Positions 1 to 17,222 of a stretch of DNA of 64,000 bases are shown one piece after another; the first letter of the stretch is position 1; the number at the start of each line of letters is the position of its first letter. Both the position numbers and the translations under genes were made by a program. Below the pieces are notes generated by a model, which saw only the letters and a list, made by a program, of their open reading frames with translations, made no database searches and was not told the origin of the DNA. This DNA is from Spongilla lacustris (taxonomy: Eukaryota > Porifera > Demospongiae > Spongillida > Spongillidae): positions 6,222,503-6,286,502 of the forward strand of contig OX442428.1 of NCBI GenBank assembly GCA_949361645.1, given 5' to 3'.

Positions 1-427
1 AGGGTACATGTGCACCATACCACCTCCCTTCACAGGGTACATGTGCACCATACCACCTCCCTTCACAGGGTACATGTGCACCATACCACCTCCTTTCACA
101 GGGTACATGTGCATTATACCACCTCCCTTCAAGGGGTACATGTGCACTATACCACCTCCCTTCACAGGGTACATGTGCACCATACCACCTCCCTTCACAG
201 GGTACATGTGCACCATACCACCTCCCTTCACAGGGTACATGTGCACCATACCACCTCCCTTCACAGGGTACATGTGCACCATACCACCTCCCTTCACAGG
301 GTACATGTGCACCATACCACCTCCCTTCACAGGGTACATGTGCACCATACCACCTCCCTTCACAGGGTACATGTGCACTATTCCACCTCCCTTCACAGGG
401 TACATGTGCACTATTCCACCTCCCAAC
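1..427. repeat. 33-bp minisatellite, about 13 copies
   Basis: Near-identical copies of a unit reading roughly GGGTACATGTGCACCATACC followed by ACCTCCCTTCACA. The 33-bp period is divisible by three, so several frames stay open and produce false ORFs. It lies in the PSMD14 intron just past the exon at 448-480 and runs off the left edge. Confidence 0.95.
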
Positions 428-447
428 ACCATTATGAAAGGCCTCAC

Positions 448-5898
<5,451 letters not shown>

Positions 5899-6440
5899 AG
5901 TCAAATTGCAGTCTAGTGCCCAGACCACTCATGCACATTACTTACTTGTACAGGTAAATAGATTTATAATATGTATTTGCGGGCGGTTTGACCGGCTGTT
6001 TCTCCTCTTTCCGATGCTCAGGCAATGACGGCCTTGCCTTTTTGACAACTATTAAATTCTGTTGTTTAAAAGTTTCGCACGTTCGCGTTCGATCGACGTT
6101 CCTGCTGTTTATTGAAAATCTTGCTTCACCGTTCAACCATGCATGCATGTGCATGAATTGTATACAATGTAGCTTTAAAGACGCATTAAAAAAATCTATA
6201 CATGTATATATCGGCTATGTACGTACCGGGTATACATCATAATGGTGGGGACGAGAAAAATGAAGGCTACCATATTGTTTACAATCATTGGCTGGGTACT
6301 GTACTAACTGTGCAGCGCACCGCAGATAGACAACCAGTTACATGTATAGTCGCTTTTGAAAAAAAGAAAAAAAAACTCCCATCAGGACATAAAACACATC
6401 ACCATGGTTAATTAAAACAAACAAACACACAAAAAAAAGT
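5899..6440. other. PSMD14 5' region and gap to the TRIM gene
   Basis: This holds the PSMD14 5' UTR/promoter and the 3' side of the TRIM-NHL gene, both on the minus strand. TACATGTA palindromes are at 6199-6206 and 6339-6346. No further gene is recognised. Confidence 0.6.
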
Positions 6441-9400
6441 CTAGAATATAACAATGGAGTGGTTGGACCCATCCGAGATGAGCACCTCCCCTTTGCTGTT
6501 CACACAGATCCCGTACGATGACTGCAGACACCTCAGCAACTCGCCGTTCTTGGTCCCCAGGTACCGTATCAGCTCCCCGCGGGGAGTAAGTACGGACACA
6601 AAGGCCTTCATGTGACTGACCAGTATAAAGCTGTCCGGGTCACATGCTATCCTACAAGGGGGGTAATCCAATTGGACAGTATTCTCCCTGAACCCCGGTT
6701 GCGAGAGCACGGCCCCCTCCAGGGTGAACGCCTGTATGCGGTTATTCCCCGAGTCAGCTACCAGCAGCCTGTTCAGGGGTAGGTCAATGGCCACGTCTCG
6801 GGGAGAGTTAAGCTCTCCTGGCTTAGTGCCAAGCTTGCCGAACACGTGCGCAAGCTTGTTGTTGCTCTGGCGGAACACTTGTATGCGATGATTTCCACGA
6901 TCGGCCACGTATATTTTATCGCTGCTGAGCACAGCAATCCCCTCGGGACTGTTGAACTGACCCGGCTGGTTCCCTTGCTCCCCAAACGTGCTCTGAAAGG
7001 TGCCCGTAAGGGTGATCTTTTGGATGCGATGGTTGCCGCTGTCGGATACGTACATAGAATAAGGTTTGCTCTTCGTCACGGCAACCGCAAGTGGCAAGTT
7101 CAGCTGGCCACGCGCGTTACCGTATCCACCATAGGTGGACTGGAGAGAGCAGTTTTCATCTAGGACTCTCATGTAGAAGCCGTCAGTGAACACAACCTGA
7201 TCGTTCAGGGTCACTGACAGACCACGTACATTGGCTATGTCGGGACTCAATTTGGACTTCGTGATAATGTTGATGGGCTTGTCCATCGAATGGTAATCCC
7301 TGCTCTTGAAAACAACAAGCTTGAACACTGCGGGTGTGATGGGAATGCCATTAACCGTGACCACCATAGTGTGCAGACCGACGGCGTGTGGCACGAAGCT
7401 GACGACATACTGGCCAATGGGAGAGCTGCCGCCGCTGCTGCTGCTGCTGTCCTCGGTGATGGTGGGAGCAATGGTGCCGTTGGGTCCCTCGATCGCCACC
7501 TTCAGGTTCATCCCCTTCACGTAGCTGCGCTGCCCAAACTGGTCGTACGCCTTCACGGTGAACCGTGCCTCCTTGCCCACAAAGGCCTTCGTGAGAGACT
7601 CCCCCTGCGCGGTGAACCTGGAAGGGATGGGCTTGCAGTAGACTCCTCCTACCTCCTGGGCCATCTGCTCCAGGGACTCGGGGATGAAGTAGTGGGGGCC
7701 GTCCTCCACACTCTCGCACGGCTTGCGCTTCTTGTCCTGGGCCTTCTGCACCGCATTGGTCACGTTGTCTGTGATGTTCCGCTTCTGTCCCAAAAAGAGG
7801 ATGGCCTCAGGAGTGGATATGGCCGCCTTGAGGCTGTCCGTGTGCTGGGTCAGCTCCTTCTTGGTCTGCTGGAGAACGTCCAGCTGCTCTTTCAGGTTTC
7901 TGATCTTCTCGGACACGACCTTCTCGGTGAGGCCAATCAACTGCTGCTCCCTGGCGTGGAATGCGTCCAGGATGCGCTGGAACCTCGCGTGGATCTGCTC
8001 CGTGACCTCGTTCTTCCTCTCGTTGAGCACGTCAATCATCCTCTCCACCTCCATGATCCCCACGGTAACGTTGAGGAGGGCGACATCTGCCTTGTCCAGG
8101 ACGTTGGTACGGAGGGAAGCCATGTTGTCGTTCACCGCGTCCTCCAGCTTGCACACATCGTGCCTCTGGTGGTATAGCACATGGCAGTCCCCGCATATGG
8201 GGAGGGTGCAGCCAGGGAGCCTGCAGTAATACTCTAGAGGCTTACGGTGCGTATCACACAGGGGAGCTACTGGTGGGAGGGGTGTGTGGGTGGATGGAAA
8301 GAAGGATGCAGAAAAAATAAATGATAGTGGGAGGAGGTAATGGGTGGGTTCTTGTGCATAATGTAGGATCACACAAAACCTGGCTTGTGGATCATAATTT
8401 TATCAGCAAAAATATTGTATCTTATTAAAACAAACCTTGTATGCACATGTATTTGTTTTCCCACCATTCCTCTCTGTAGGAAAGTGATCTGCTTCTTTTT
8501 TTTTTTTTGCTTGTTACAAAGTCTGGTTGCCAATCAGGTGAACTTGTCCGATCAATACTTAATGCACACACATGTATTGAGTACATTCGCATGTGAATGA
8601 TTGGTTGAGAAGCTCTAGTATTGCAGGATTTAGTCCCACAAACTGTCAAATGCTGACTACTGCTTGCATCACACAAACAACTACAGCTTCTCCCCCCTCA
8701 CACCTGGGGGACGTAACGATAACATCTTATGTAGCATTAACCCGAAGGGTTTGTACTAATTCCTTATACCTAAAAATAAATATGGCGGCCTACTCTCCCT
8801 GGTCTACAAAGAGAACAAAAGGATACCTGCGCACCTTAAAACTTTAACAAAAGAAGTGTGTCTTCTATCAGAAAGAGGTTACATAATATGGATATCGGAT
8901 GAGGGCGTAGGGTTGCATAAAACTCCAGAAAGGACCCAAGCCATGGTGGACGCTCCCCCCCCACCCCCCCCCGGCAATGGACGCTCCACCCTCCTGGCAA
9001 TGGATGCTTATTCTCATTGTGCACCATTTGGATGTATGTAACATCATGGACATGGGACAAAAAATCGCACCGTTTGAAGAGTTAAAATTTAAAATGTCCC
9101 TGTACATAGAGAGGAGGAGTCATGTCACTATCGATTTGTTGGTTTTAATGCTGTCTGGGTTGTCATGGTGATACAGTTGAGCAAAATGCGAGCACATTTT
9201 TGAACACGATTTGTACTAATAACTTTGTCACAGCTCTGCATTGAATAGGATGCAGTTCCTTAAATCATTAGCGCAGAGTGGGTAAATGTGTATAAATAGA
9301 TACACGTGAAATAAAAAATTAAGGACCTGTATGCATGTCAATACTGCACACACTGAGGAAGGCTATGTGGACTCCTGTACATGCACACACTGAGGAAGGC

Positions 9401-12400
9401 TATGTGGACTCCTGTACATGCACACACTGAGGAAGGCTATGTGGACTCCTGTACATGCACACACTGAGGAAGGCTATGTGGACTCCTGTACATGCACACA
9501 CTGAAGAAGGCTATGTGGACTCCTGTACATGCACACTCTGATGAAGGCTATGTGGACTCCTGTACATGCACACACTGAGAAAGGCCATGTGGACTCATGT
9601 ACATGCACACACTGAAGAAGGCTATGTGGACTCCTGTACATGCACACACTGAGGAAGGCTATGTGGACTCCTGTACATGCACACACTGAGGAAGGCTATG
9701 TGGACTCCTGTACATGCACACACTGAAGAAGGCTATGTGGACTCCTGTACATGCACACACTGAGAAAGGCCATGTGGACTCCTGTACATGCACACACTGA
9801 GGAAGGCTATGTGGACTCATGTACATGCACACACTGAAGAAGGCTATGTGGACTTTTATTATGGTAACTCATGCACATAATAAGCTTGGTGTAGGACTAG
9901 AAATGGCAGGGTAGCAAGGAGAATGGTGGGGTGGGGGAGATAACAAGAGCAGACATATTTGAAAACAAAAATGTACAGTTCTGAAGACGCACTGTTGATA
10001 CAACATTTACAGTGATAATTTAAAACTCACTCACAAACGCAGTTATGCTGGAAGTCCCAAATATTATTGTCCTCCTCACCTTCCCTTACCACTACATCCC
10101 ACTCCTACCCTCACCTCCACTCCTCCCCTTACCACTACATCCCACTCCTCCCCTCACCTCCACTCCTCCCCTTACCACTACATCCCACTCCTACCCTCAC
10201 CTCCACTCCTCCCCTTACCACTACATCCCACTCCTCCCCTCACCTCCACTCCTCCCCTTACCACTACATCCCATTCTTCCCATCACCACTACATCCCACT
10301 CCTCCCCTCACCAATACATCCCACTCCTCCCCTTACCACTACATCCCACTCCTCCCCTCACCTCCACTCCTCCCCTCACCTCCACTCCTCCCCTTACCAC
10401 TACATCCCACTCTTCCCATCACCACTACATCCCACTCCTCCCCTCACCAATACATCCCACTCCTCCCCTTACCACTACATCCCACTCCTCCCCTCACCTC
10501 CACTCCTCCCTTACCACTACATCCCACTCTTCCCCTCACCACTACATCCCACTCCTCCCCTTACCACTACATCCCACTCTTCCCCTTACCACTACATCCC
10601 ACTCCTCCCCTTACCTCCACTCCCACTCCTCCCCTTACCACTACATCCCACTCTTCCCCTCACCACTACATCCCACTCTTCCCCTCACCACTACATCCCA
10701 CTCCTCCCCTCACCACTACATCCCACTCCTCCCTTACCACTACATCCCACTCCTCCCCTCACCACTACATCCCACTCCTCCCCTTACCACTACATCCCAC
10801 TCCTCCCTCACCACTACATCCCACTCCTCCCCCACCACTACATCCCACTCCTCCCCTCACCACTACATCCCACTCCTCCCCTCACCACTACATCCCACTC
10901 CTCCCCTTACCACTACATCCCACTCCTCCCCTCACCTCCACTCCTCCCCTTACCACTCCACCCTCACTCCTCCCCTTACCACTCCAACCTCACTCCTCCC
11001 CTTACCACTCCACCCTCATTCCTCCCTTACCACTCCACCCTCACTTACCCCTCCACCCTCACTCCTCCCCTTATCACCATCTTCTTACATTGCGACCCAA
11101 GTTCTGGCCCCCCAGGGATGATGGGGGAGGGGGCCAACATTGGCTTGATAACTTCCACTGCGTAGTTGAGGTCCACATTGCGAGGCAGTCCGTCCACACC
11201 CCTGTCCCCCAGATAAGCGACCTTGCGACAACGAGGACACACAATCTCATCTCCAACTGAAAAAAACGAATGGAACGACACCTTCAAATGAACATGTTCA
11301 TACAAAGCCACACCCTCAAAGGATTACAAAAAAGTTGCCAAGGATTACACTGCTGGAGACAAAAGCATCGATCCTTTTTTTAAATTTTTTTTTAAAATGA
11401 GCCTTTGGCATATACATGTGCACAAAGTATATGGTAGGGGACAGACAGGTAGGGGACAGACAGGTAGGGGACAGGGATAAACAGGTAGGGGACAAACAGG
11501 TAGGGGACAGACAGGTAGGGTCCTACACTAACAGTCAATGCAGCAGCAAGGGCACATACTATAATGTTGCACATGTGAGGGCGAGGAGGGGATCAAACGA
11601 GAGGGTATTTAAAAGGAGAGGAACGCAACGCATGTAGTAAAGGCATAGCACCAACATGTACCCCTCTCTTATATAAGGCGCTAAAGGGATCCCTCTGAGA
11701 CACATGCAGGAGGGGTTAAAGGGTTCCCACACATATGAGGGGTTAAAGGGTTCCCACATATGAGGGGTTAAAGGGTTCCCACACATATGAGGGGTTAAAG
11801 GGTTCCCACACATATGAGGGGTTAAAGGGTTCCCACACATGAGGGGTTAAAGGGTTCCCACACATGAGGGGTTAAAGGGTTCCCCCACATGTAGGAGGGG
11901 TTAAAGGGTTCCCACACCTGTAGGAGAGGTTAAAGGGTTCCCACACATGTAGGAGGGGTTAAAGGGTTCCCTCTGAGACGCACATGCAGGAGGGGTTAAA
12001 GGGTTCCCTCTGAGACGCACATGCAGGAGGGGTTAAAGGGTTCCCTCTGAGATGCACATGCAGGAGGGGTTAAAGGGTTCCCTCTGAGACGCACATGCAG
12101 GAGGGGTTAAAGGGTCCCCTCTGAGACGCACATGCAGGAGGGGTTAAAGGGTTCCCTCTGAGACGCACATGCAGGAGGGGTTAAAGGCCCACAAAATGCC
12201 TCATCCTCAAAAAAACTACTGCGGTAAGGAGGAAGGGAACAGTTTAAAAATACCTGAAGCCTAACGTCAGATTGCAGCTCAATTCAATTGCTTGTTTTAG
12301 TTCCACCCTCTTTATGTACTAGTGGATATTGATCTAGTGCCCAGACCTGTAGACAGCATTGACATGACCTCTTGAGTTGGGTGCCATTAATAGTCTTATA

Positions 12401-13266
12401 GTCACAATTAATTAGTGCACCTTGCAAAAGTAAACACTGGTAATCTAATTATATCTAAAATCCATTACAAGCCAAGTCAAGGGAGTGGGGAGGAGGAGGG
12501 TGGGAGAGGGAGTGGGGGAGGAGGATGGAGTGGGGAAGGTGGGGGAGGAGGATGGAGTGGGGAAGGTGGGGGAGGAGGATGGAGTGGGGAAGGTGGGGGA
12601 GGAGGATGGAGTGGGAAAGGTGGGGGAGGAGGAGGGAGTGGGGGAGGAGGGAGTGGGGAAGGTGGGGAGGAGGAGGGCGTGGGAAAGGTGGGGGAGGAGG
12701 AGGGAGTCGGTGAGGAGTGGGGAGAAGGGTGGGAGGGGAGTGGGGGAGGAGGTTGGGAGAACTTGGTTTGTTCAACCAGGTAGGTGTCACATAGTTACAA
12801 AGATTCTGTTTCCAATGCCGTTAAAAAAAACGGAAAATTACTACTTGCATCGTTGCACTTTGGTCAATACCCCACGACAGGCACAACGACAGCACATTGC
12901 GCTCAACCACACTCGCCGCGCATAACAGCTGACCGCTAGTAATGGCGGCGAAGTGGGGTGGTGGAGTAGTGGGGTGGGGTTACGGGCGACCGTCACACAA
13001 TAAACGCGCAACAACTGTTCTCTTCCCGTATGGCCATGCTCCTCCCTCAATTATAGGGCTAGATGCGATACAAGAACTGACAAACCAATCTGCTTACCCA
13101 ACGGATTTTCTGGATCAAAATCAGTCTTTCGGACAAGCCTCTGAAGACACTTCAGACAGTAAGAGTGCTGACACGGAAGAATGCGAGGGTCTTCGAAGTG
13201 CGCTAAACACACCGCACACGAAATGCTATCTTCCGCCTGTTGTCTGTTAGCCGGCTGGTAGGTCAT
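6441..13266 (-). CDS. TRIM-NHL E3 ubiquitin ligase-like protein (TRIM2/3/71 type), 3 exons
   Basis: A complete gene of 721 codons plus stop in exons 13098-13266, 11089-11256 and 6441-8269, all junctions in phase. A C3HC4 RING is built across exons 1 and 2: Cys17, Cys20, Cys32, His34, Cys37, Cys40, Cys63, Cys66. A B-box follows from Cys117 (CDTHRKPLEYYC...CGDCHVLYHQRHDVC), then a coiled coil (about 150-280), a filamin/ABP280-type Ig repeat (about 330-440) and about six NHL beta-propeller repeats to the C-terminus (motifs such as VSDSGNHRIQK, VADRGNHRIQV, VADSGNNRIQA). Such proteins are cytoplasmic E3 ligases and/or RNA-binding repressors; which applies here is not visible. The chosen start, MTYQPANRQQAEDS, is the Met nearest the RING. 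Only one B-box is seen. The 5' end faces ERGIC2. Confidence 0.95.
9345..9860. repeat. 37-bp minisatellite, about 14 copies
   Basis: The unit is CTATGTGGACTCCTGTACAT followed by GCACACACTGAGGAAGG, in the TRIM-NHL intron 8270-11088. Copies are highly similar with scattered substitutions. Confidence 0.95.
10080..11080. repeat. About 1-kb pyrimidine-rich minisatellite
   Basis: Copies of CCACTCCTCCCCTYACCACTAC-like units extend almost to the splice donor of TRIM exon 11089-11256. Plus-strand ORFs of nearly 400 codons here are pure repeat translation. Confidence 0.95.
11434..12188. repeat. Two minisatellites in the TRIM intron
   Basis: 11434-11525 is GGACAGACAGGTAG-type repeats. 11690-12188 is a repeat of AGGGGTTAAAGGGTTCCC plus a variable tail (CACACATATG or TCTGAGACGCACATGCAGG), about 20 copies of two unit types that change over midway. 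Confidence 0.92.
12480..12765. repeat. GGA-rich minisatellite
   Basis: Repeats of GGAGTGGGGAAGGTGGGGGA with variants, in the TRIM intron 11257-13097. Open frames on both strands are artefacts. Confidence 0.92.
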
Positions 13267-14304
13267 ATTTGCAATAAGCCTAGCCCACCCCCCCCTCAAA
13301 GCAAGTCGATGAATGAAATATTGAAAATTACGATTCGTACTTGTGTGGATATATTCATGAGTCACGTGTACGCATTCTCGTCGAAACGGATTTATGTAAC
13401 ATGCTATGTTATTCGACCAAATTGTAAGGCACTAACAAGGTTTTTTTCCTCACAAGGAAGCGAACTTATAATTAATTATATTTAACCTTATCTGTTTTTG
13501 GCGTTACAGGTAACATATCATTTGGGTTTTCCCAGTACAGGTTTAAATTGTCAGTTGGCATTGACGTCATCAAACACAGCTGAGCTGCTAAAATCATTTA
13601 CTATATATCCTAAAATGAACTCACACGCGCGTTCATATAAGGATGCATGCAAGTCAGTACTCATGCGAATGGACCTTTTACCGCTGATGTCATAAATGAA
13701 TTAGGGGGGTCAACTTTTAAAATGGTATAACTTCATCATAATAGCTCCTACATGCTTTTCCTTTTAAAGCCTCGTTAAGAAGTAAATTATCACAAGTTTC
13801 CTTTATTTTGTATTTACGATAGAACTTTTGTATGGGATTTTTATACAGCGAAACATTGCAGAAGTTGCTAATGAGACACGGTGTTTTTCAATCACAGATT
13901 TTGGGGGGTCAACTTCCGGTAACTTGTAAGCATTGTAATATCTGCACCATAACTGGCAAAGGTACCACATTTTGGAATATATTTAGGCATTCATTTATAC
14001 CATTTTGTACTTGCTGTGTTTCTTCGTGGCGTTTCTATAAGCACTTCTGTTTTGTCAAACATAGTGAATTAATTCGGGACGTCAATTGTCAGTCGTACGC
14101 CACGCCCTCGCTGATATAAATTACATGTAAATGTCACACTCAAAATGGCGGTCAATTCATTTTGACGTCATCTGACCAGATCAAAACGTTACTTACTTTG
14201 TTTGGTGGGGGTGCTTTGATTAGAACTCAACTTCTTTCTAGCTACATTGACATAAGCGAAAACCTTTTGTAGACATCTACCCATCACTCCCATCTACCGG
14301 TGAA
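13267..14304. promoter_or_regulatory. Divergent intergenic region between TRIM-NHL and ERGIC2
   Basis: About 1 kb separates the two start codons, which point away from each other. Full CRE/ATF palindromes TGACGTCA sit at 13562-13569 and 14163-14170, one toward each end. AAAATGGCGG (YY1-like) is just before the second. Two diverged copies of a GGGGGGTCAACTT segment are at about 13705 and 13904. Whether this is a true bidirectional promoter is inference. Confidence 0.55.
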
Positions 14305-15390
14305 ATGCGTAGAAGGCAGACTCTTCAGAAAGTAGTAAAAGAACTGGACGCATTTCCCAAGGTGCCCGAAGATTACCAGAAACCGACGGTTCGAGGGGGG
14401 ACGCTTTCCCTACTCTCCATATCTATAATACTTTTACTCGTCATATCTGAATTCTTTTACTACAGAAGTACAGAAACGTCCTACCGCTATTCCGTCGACA
14501 CAGACATGGAGAGTGAACTGAGGCTGAGCGTTGACATGACGGTGGCAACGCCTTGTCGCTTCTTGGGAGCGGACTTGATCGACCTTTCGGGCGATAGCGT
14601 AACGTCTGTATCGAACGTTCAGCAGGAAGACGTCGTTTTCGAACTCACCCCTGCCCAGAAGAGGTGGCTTGATAGAAGGAGAGCGGCCCACGACTCCGTC
14701 TCCGAGCTGCGGTCACTTGGAGAGCTAACGTTTCTGACGTCCCTTATGAGCAGCGCGATGCCCGGGGTGGACAGAGACGAGAGGCCAAAAGACGCTTGTC
14801 GCATTTACGGCTCGCTGTCCGTCAGGAAGGTGGCGGGAAACTTCCATGTCACTACGGGTCGCTCGGTTCCCCATCCTCAGGGCCACGCCCACATGAACGT
14901 CTACATTCCGCCCAACGAACTAAACTTCTCGCACCGCATCGATTCCTTGGCGTTCGGGCCCGTCGTTCCGGGAGCAGTGAACCCTCTTGATGCCACACTT
15001 CAGACCACTGCCCACCGGCACCACATCTTCCAGTACTATCTCCAAATAGTGCCCACCAAGCTGCGGACGATGAACGTGGGGCTCGACACGTGCCAGTACT
15101 CTGTGTCTGAGAGGAGCAGGCCCATTGACCACCACCAGGGCAGTCATGGGATACCCGGGATATTCATAAAGTATGAAATGTCTCCCATGATGGTGGAGAT
15201 AGTGGAGAAGCGGAAGCCACTACTGCAGTTCTTCATAAGGCTCATTGGGATCGTGGGAGGCATATTTGCCACGTCCGGCTGGCTGCACGTGATGATAGGA
15301 ATCGTGAGCGAGTTCTTCTCCAGGAGGAGTTCACCGGAACCATTGCCCGTGGCAACACCTGCTGTGGGCATTGCCACCCCCTCGACATGA
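14305..15390 (+). CDS. ERGIC2: ERGIC2-like ER-Golgi cargo receptor, intronless
   Basis: An intact 361-codon ORF matching ERGIC2 (Erv41) over its whole length; the human protein is about 377. ERGIC2 pairs with ERGIC3 and cycles between ER, ERGIC and cis-Golgi in COPII/COPI vesicles. Visible features are the N-terminal RRRQTLQKVVKELDAFPKVP, a first membrane span about residues 33-51 (LSLLSISIILLLVISEF), a large luminal domain with CRIYGSLSVRKVAGNFH, VPHPQGHAH and NFSHRIDSLAFG, and a second span about 308-330 (FFIRLIGIVGGIFATSGWLH). The tail is short. The coding sequence is GC-richer than its surroundings. A single exon is odd, since vertebrate ERGIC2 has many introns; it may be intron loss or a retrocopy that kept function. 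Confidence 0.93.
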   Translation: MRRRQTLQKVVKELDAFPKVPEDYQKPTVRGGTLSLLSISIILLLVISEFFYYRSTETSYRYSVDTDMESELRLSVDMTVATPCRFLGADLIDLSGDSVTSVSNVQQEDVVFELTPAQKRWLDRRRAAHDSVSELRSLGELTFLTSLMSSAMPGVDRDERPKDACRIYGSLSVRKVAGNFHVTTGRSVPHPQGHAHMNVYIPPNELNFSHRIDSLAFGPVVPGAVNPLDATLQTTAHRHHIFQYYLQIVPTKLRTMNVGLDTCQYSVSERSRPIDHHQGSHGIPGIFIKYEMSPMMVEIVEKRKPLLQFFIRLIGIVGGIFATSGWLHVMIGIVSEFFSRRSSPEPLPVATPAVGIATPST

Positions 15391-16800
15391 ACAATAGTGC
15401 AGTGGTGGCTGTGCTCCTCCCTCTATGCACACCACCTATGTGTAGGTGTATATCTGACCACTGATTCATTTTTTTGATGCTATATTAGTAATTATAGTCC
15501 ACATACATTTACAGTAACATATACATCAGGTGGTAATCAATGCACAGGCCAACACACACGTTGTTTTTTTTTTTGTTGTTGCAGAATGGTTCCCATGTGT
15601 GCTTCTACTGTTTGCTGATTACAAGGAGATATGAACCAGCAGCAAGACCAATATGGCAAACTCTACACAATAAAAAAAAATGTACTGCCCAGTCATCCTG
15701 TTACAGGCCTGATACAGTTCTGGTTCAGAACTGTAACATGTTTGGGCATTGCAAAAGTTTTTGTTGTGTAATTAGAGAATGGGTGCTGTACAGAGGAAAC
15801 CGTTGTGTAATTCAAGGATGAGTAAACCATCTATCATAACATCTATGAGTATACTGAGTACCAAAGCGACAAAAACCCATGCACGTGGCATGTGACTGTG
15901 ATAAAAATACAAAAACTGAAAGAACGCCCTTCACTATTTCTTTCGTGAATAATGCCAATGAGGTGTGCGGTAGTGAATGCACATGACCGTCTCTTTCAGC
16001 AGGAAACAAGATCGTACTGTTGAGATTATAAATGGTGTATAGTGGTGTTTTATATGCTGCAGCTTGAGATGTTTGAAGGCACGGTAATCCTTTACACTTT
16101 GGCATAACATCATCTTCAATAAATTAGGGGTAAGAGAAAATTGCATCATACTGTGTATTCAGGTGGCTCTTCTAAAGTAACTTCGATTATTGTAATCCTG
16201 TATTGGTTGCTTTTTTGAATTTTATATTGTCAATGTTGTAGAAAGGCAAAGAAGGGGACCATGTTTGCTTAACAACTAGCATAGAGTCAATAGTACTGCA
16301 AGCTCATTGCACTTCAACGGAAGTTGCAATTCTAGTCCTTTATTTCCAGCTGTGGCGTGACTCAAAATTTAAGATTCTGATTGCAGTGGTATTGTGATAG
16401 CGACTTAAGTGAAGTGTAGCATTTCAGTGCTGTATAAAAGGTTAGTGTCCTCACACAATTGCAAGGTGTGCTCGACATTGTAAATGCTTGTAGCAAGTAA
16501 ATCTGCTTATGGTGTGATTATTATTGATGTGCTAATTGCATATCACTAATTAAGCATCCTGCATCAACGACTGTACATCTTCTTGTGGGTAATGTGTCAT
16601 GGTCATGATATGTTATACGTTTATCTCTGAGGTGATTATGTGTCACCCTTGATATCACGTATTTCTTTTGAAGCTCACTCTCTTAGAAAATTGTAACTCA
16701 GTGCTCATCAAATCTGACCAGGAAGCAAACCATGCAAGAAAGGTGTGTAGCTCAAATTTGTTGTTTATGCACCTCATGTCGAAAAACACAATGCATGCAA
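15391..16800. other. ERGIC2 3' flank, no other gene recognised
   Basis: An AATAAA followed by an A-run at about 15669 is a possible polyadenylation site. The remainder is AT-rich with no recognisable coding region. Confidence 0.45.
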
Positions 16801-16817
16801 CAGCAGCTGCTTATGAA

Positions 16818-16961
16818 TCTCAGGATGGGGTAGTTCCCAACTTCCCATATGTGGTCATGGTTCTCTTTGATGAACCTGTTGTTATTCATTCTCAGGATGG
16901 GGTAGTTCCCAACTTCCCATATGTGGTCATGGTTCTCTTTGATGAACCTGTTGTTATTCAT
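16818..16961 (+). repeat. Exact 72-bp tandem duplication in an open frame
   Basis: Two copies, 16818-16889 and 16890-16961, with no difference seen. 72 bp is 24 codons, so the surrounding plus-strand frame (16668-17222, 184 codons) stays open with SQDGVVPNFPYVVMVL-like text twice. I recognise no protein family and do not call a gene. Confidence 0.85.
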
Positions 16962-17222
16962 TCCATTTGCAATTTTGCATCAGGCCAGATCCAGTGTTGC
17001 TGTTTATCTTTTTTCATGTTGGAGTACCACAAACCTTTTCATAGATGGGGCGGGGCGATATTCTATGGTACAAGTGAAACAACGTCTCCAGCTGGAAGCG
17101 ATGAAGTGGCAACATCTACAACAGCAACCTGCAATGAAGCCTACTTAGCAATGCGGCAATTTGTAGTATCCATCACATTATTTCATTATTTTCATTGTAG
17201 GTGTGGTCAATTGTGGGTGTAG

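Noticed and set aside
1..427. Regular direct repeats resembling a CRISPR array
   Set aside because: Repeats are contiguous with no unique spacers, and the DNA is clearly eukaryotic.
7290..8177. Plus-strand 295-codon ORF opposite the TRIM gene
   Set aside because: A shadow of the TRIM-NHL exon, which has clear domains on the minus strand.
8270..8372. N-terminal extension of the 643-codon TRIM frame
   Set aside because: It crosses a splice acceptor; codon phase and the RING on exons 13098-13266 and 11089-11256 show the true upstream sequence.
10045..11260. Plus-strand ORFs of 358 and 397 codons rich in Pro, Ser, Thr and His
   Set aside because: Pure minisatellite translation within a TRIM-NHL intron, overlapping a TRIM exon on the opposite strand.
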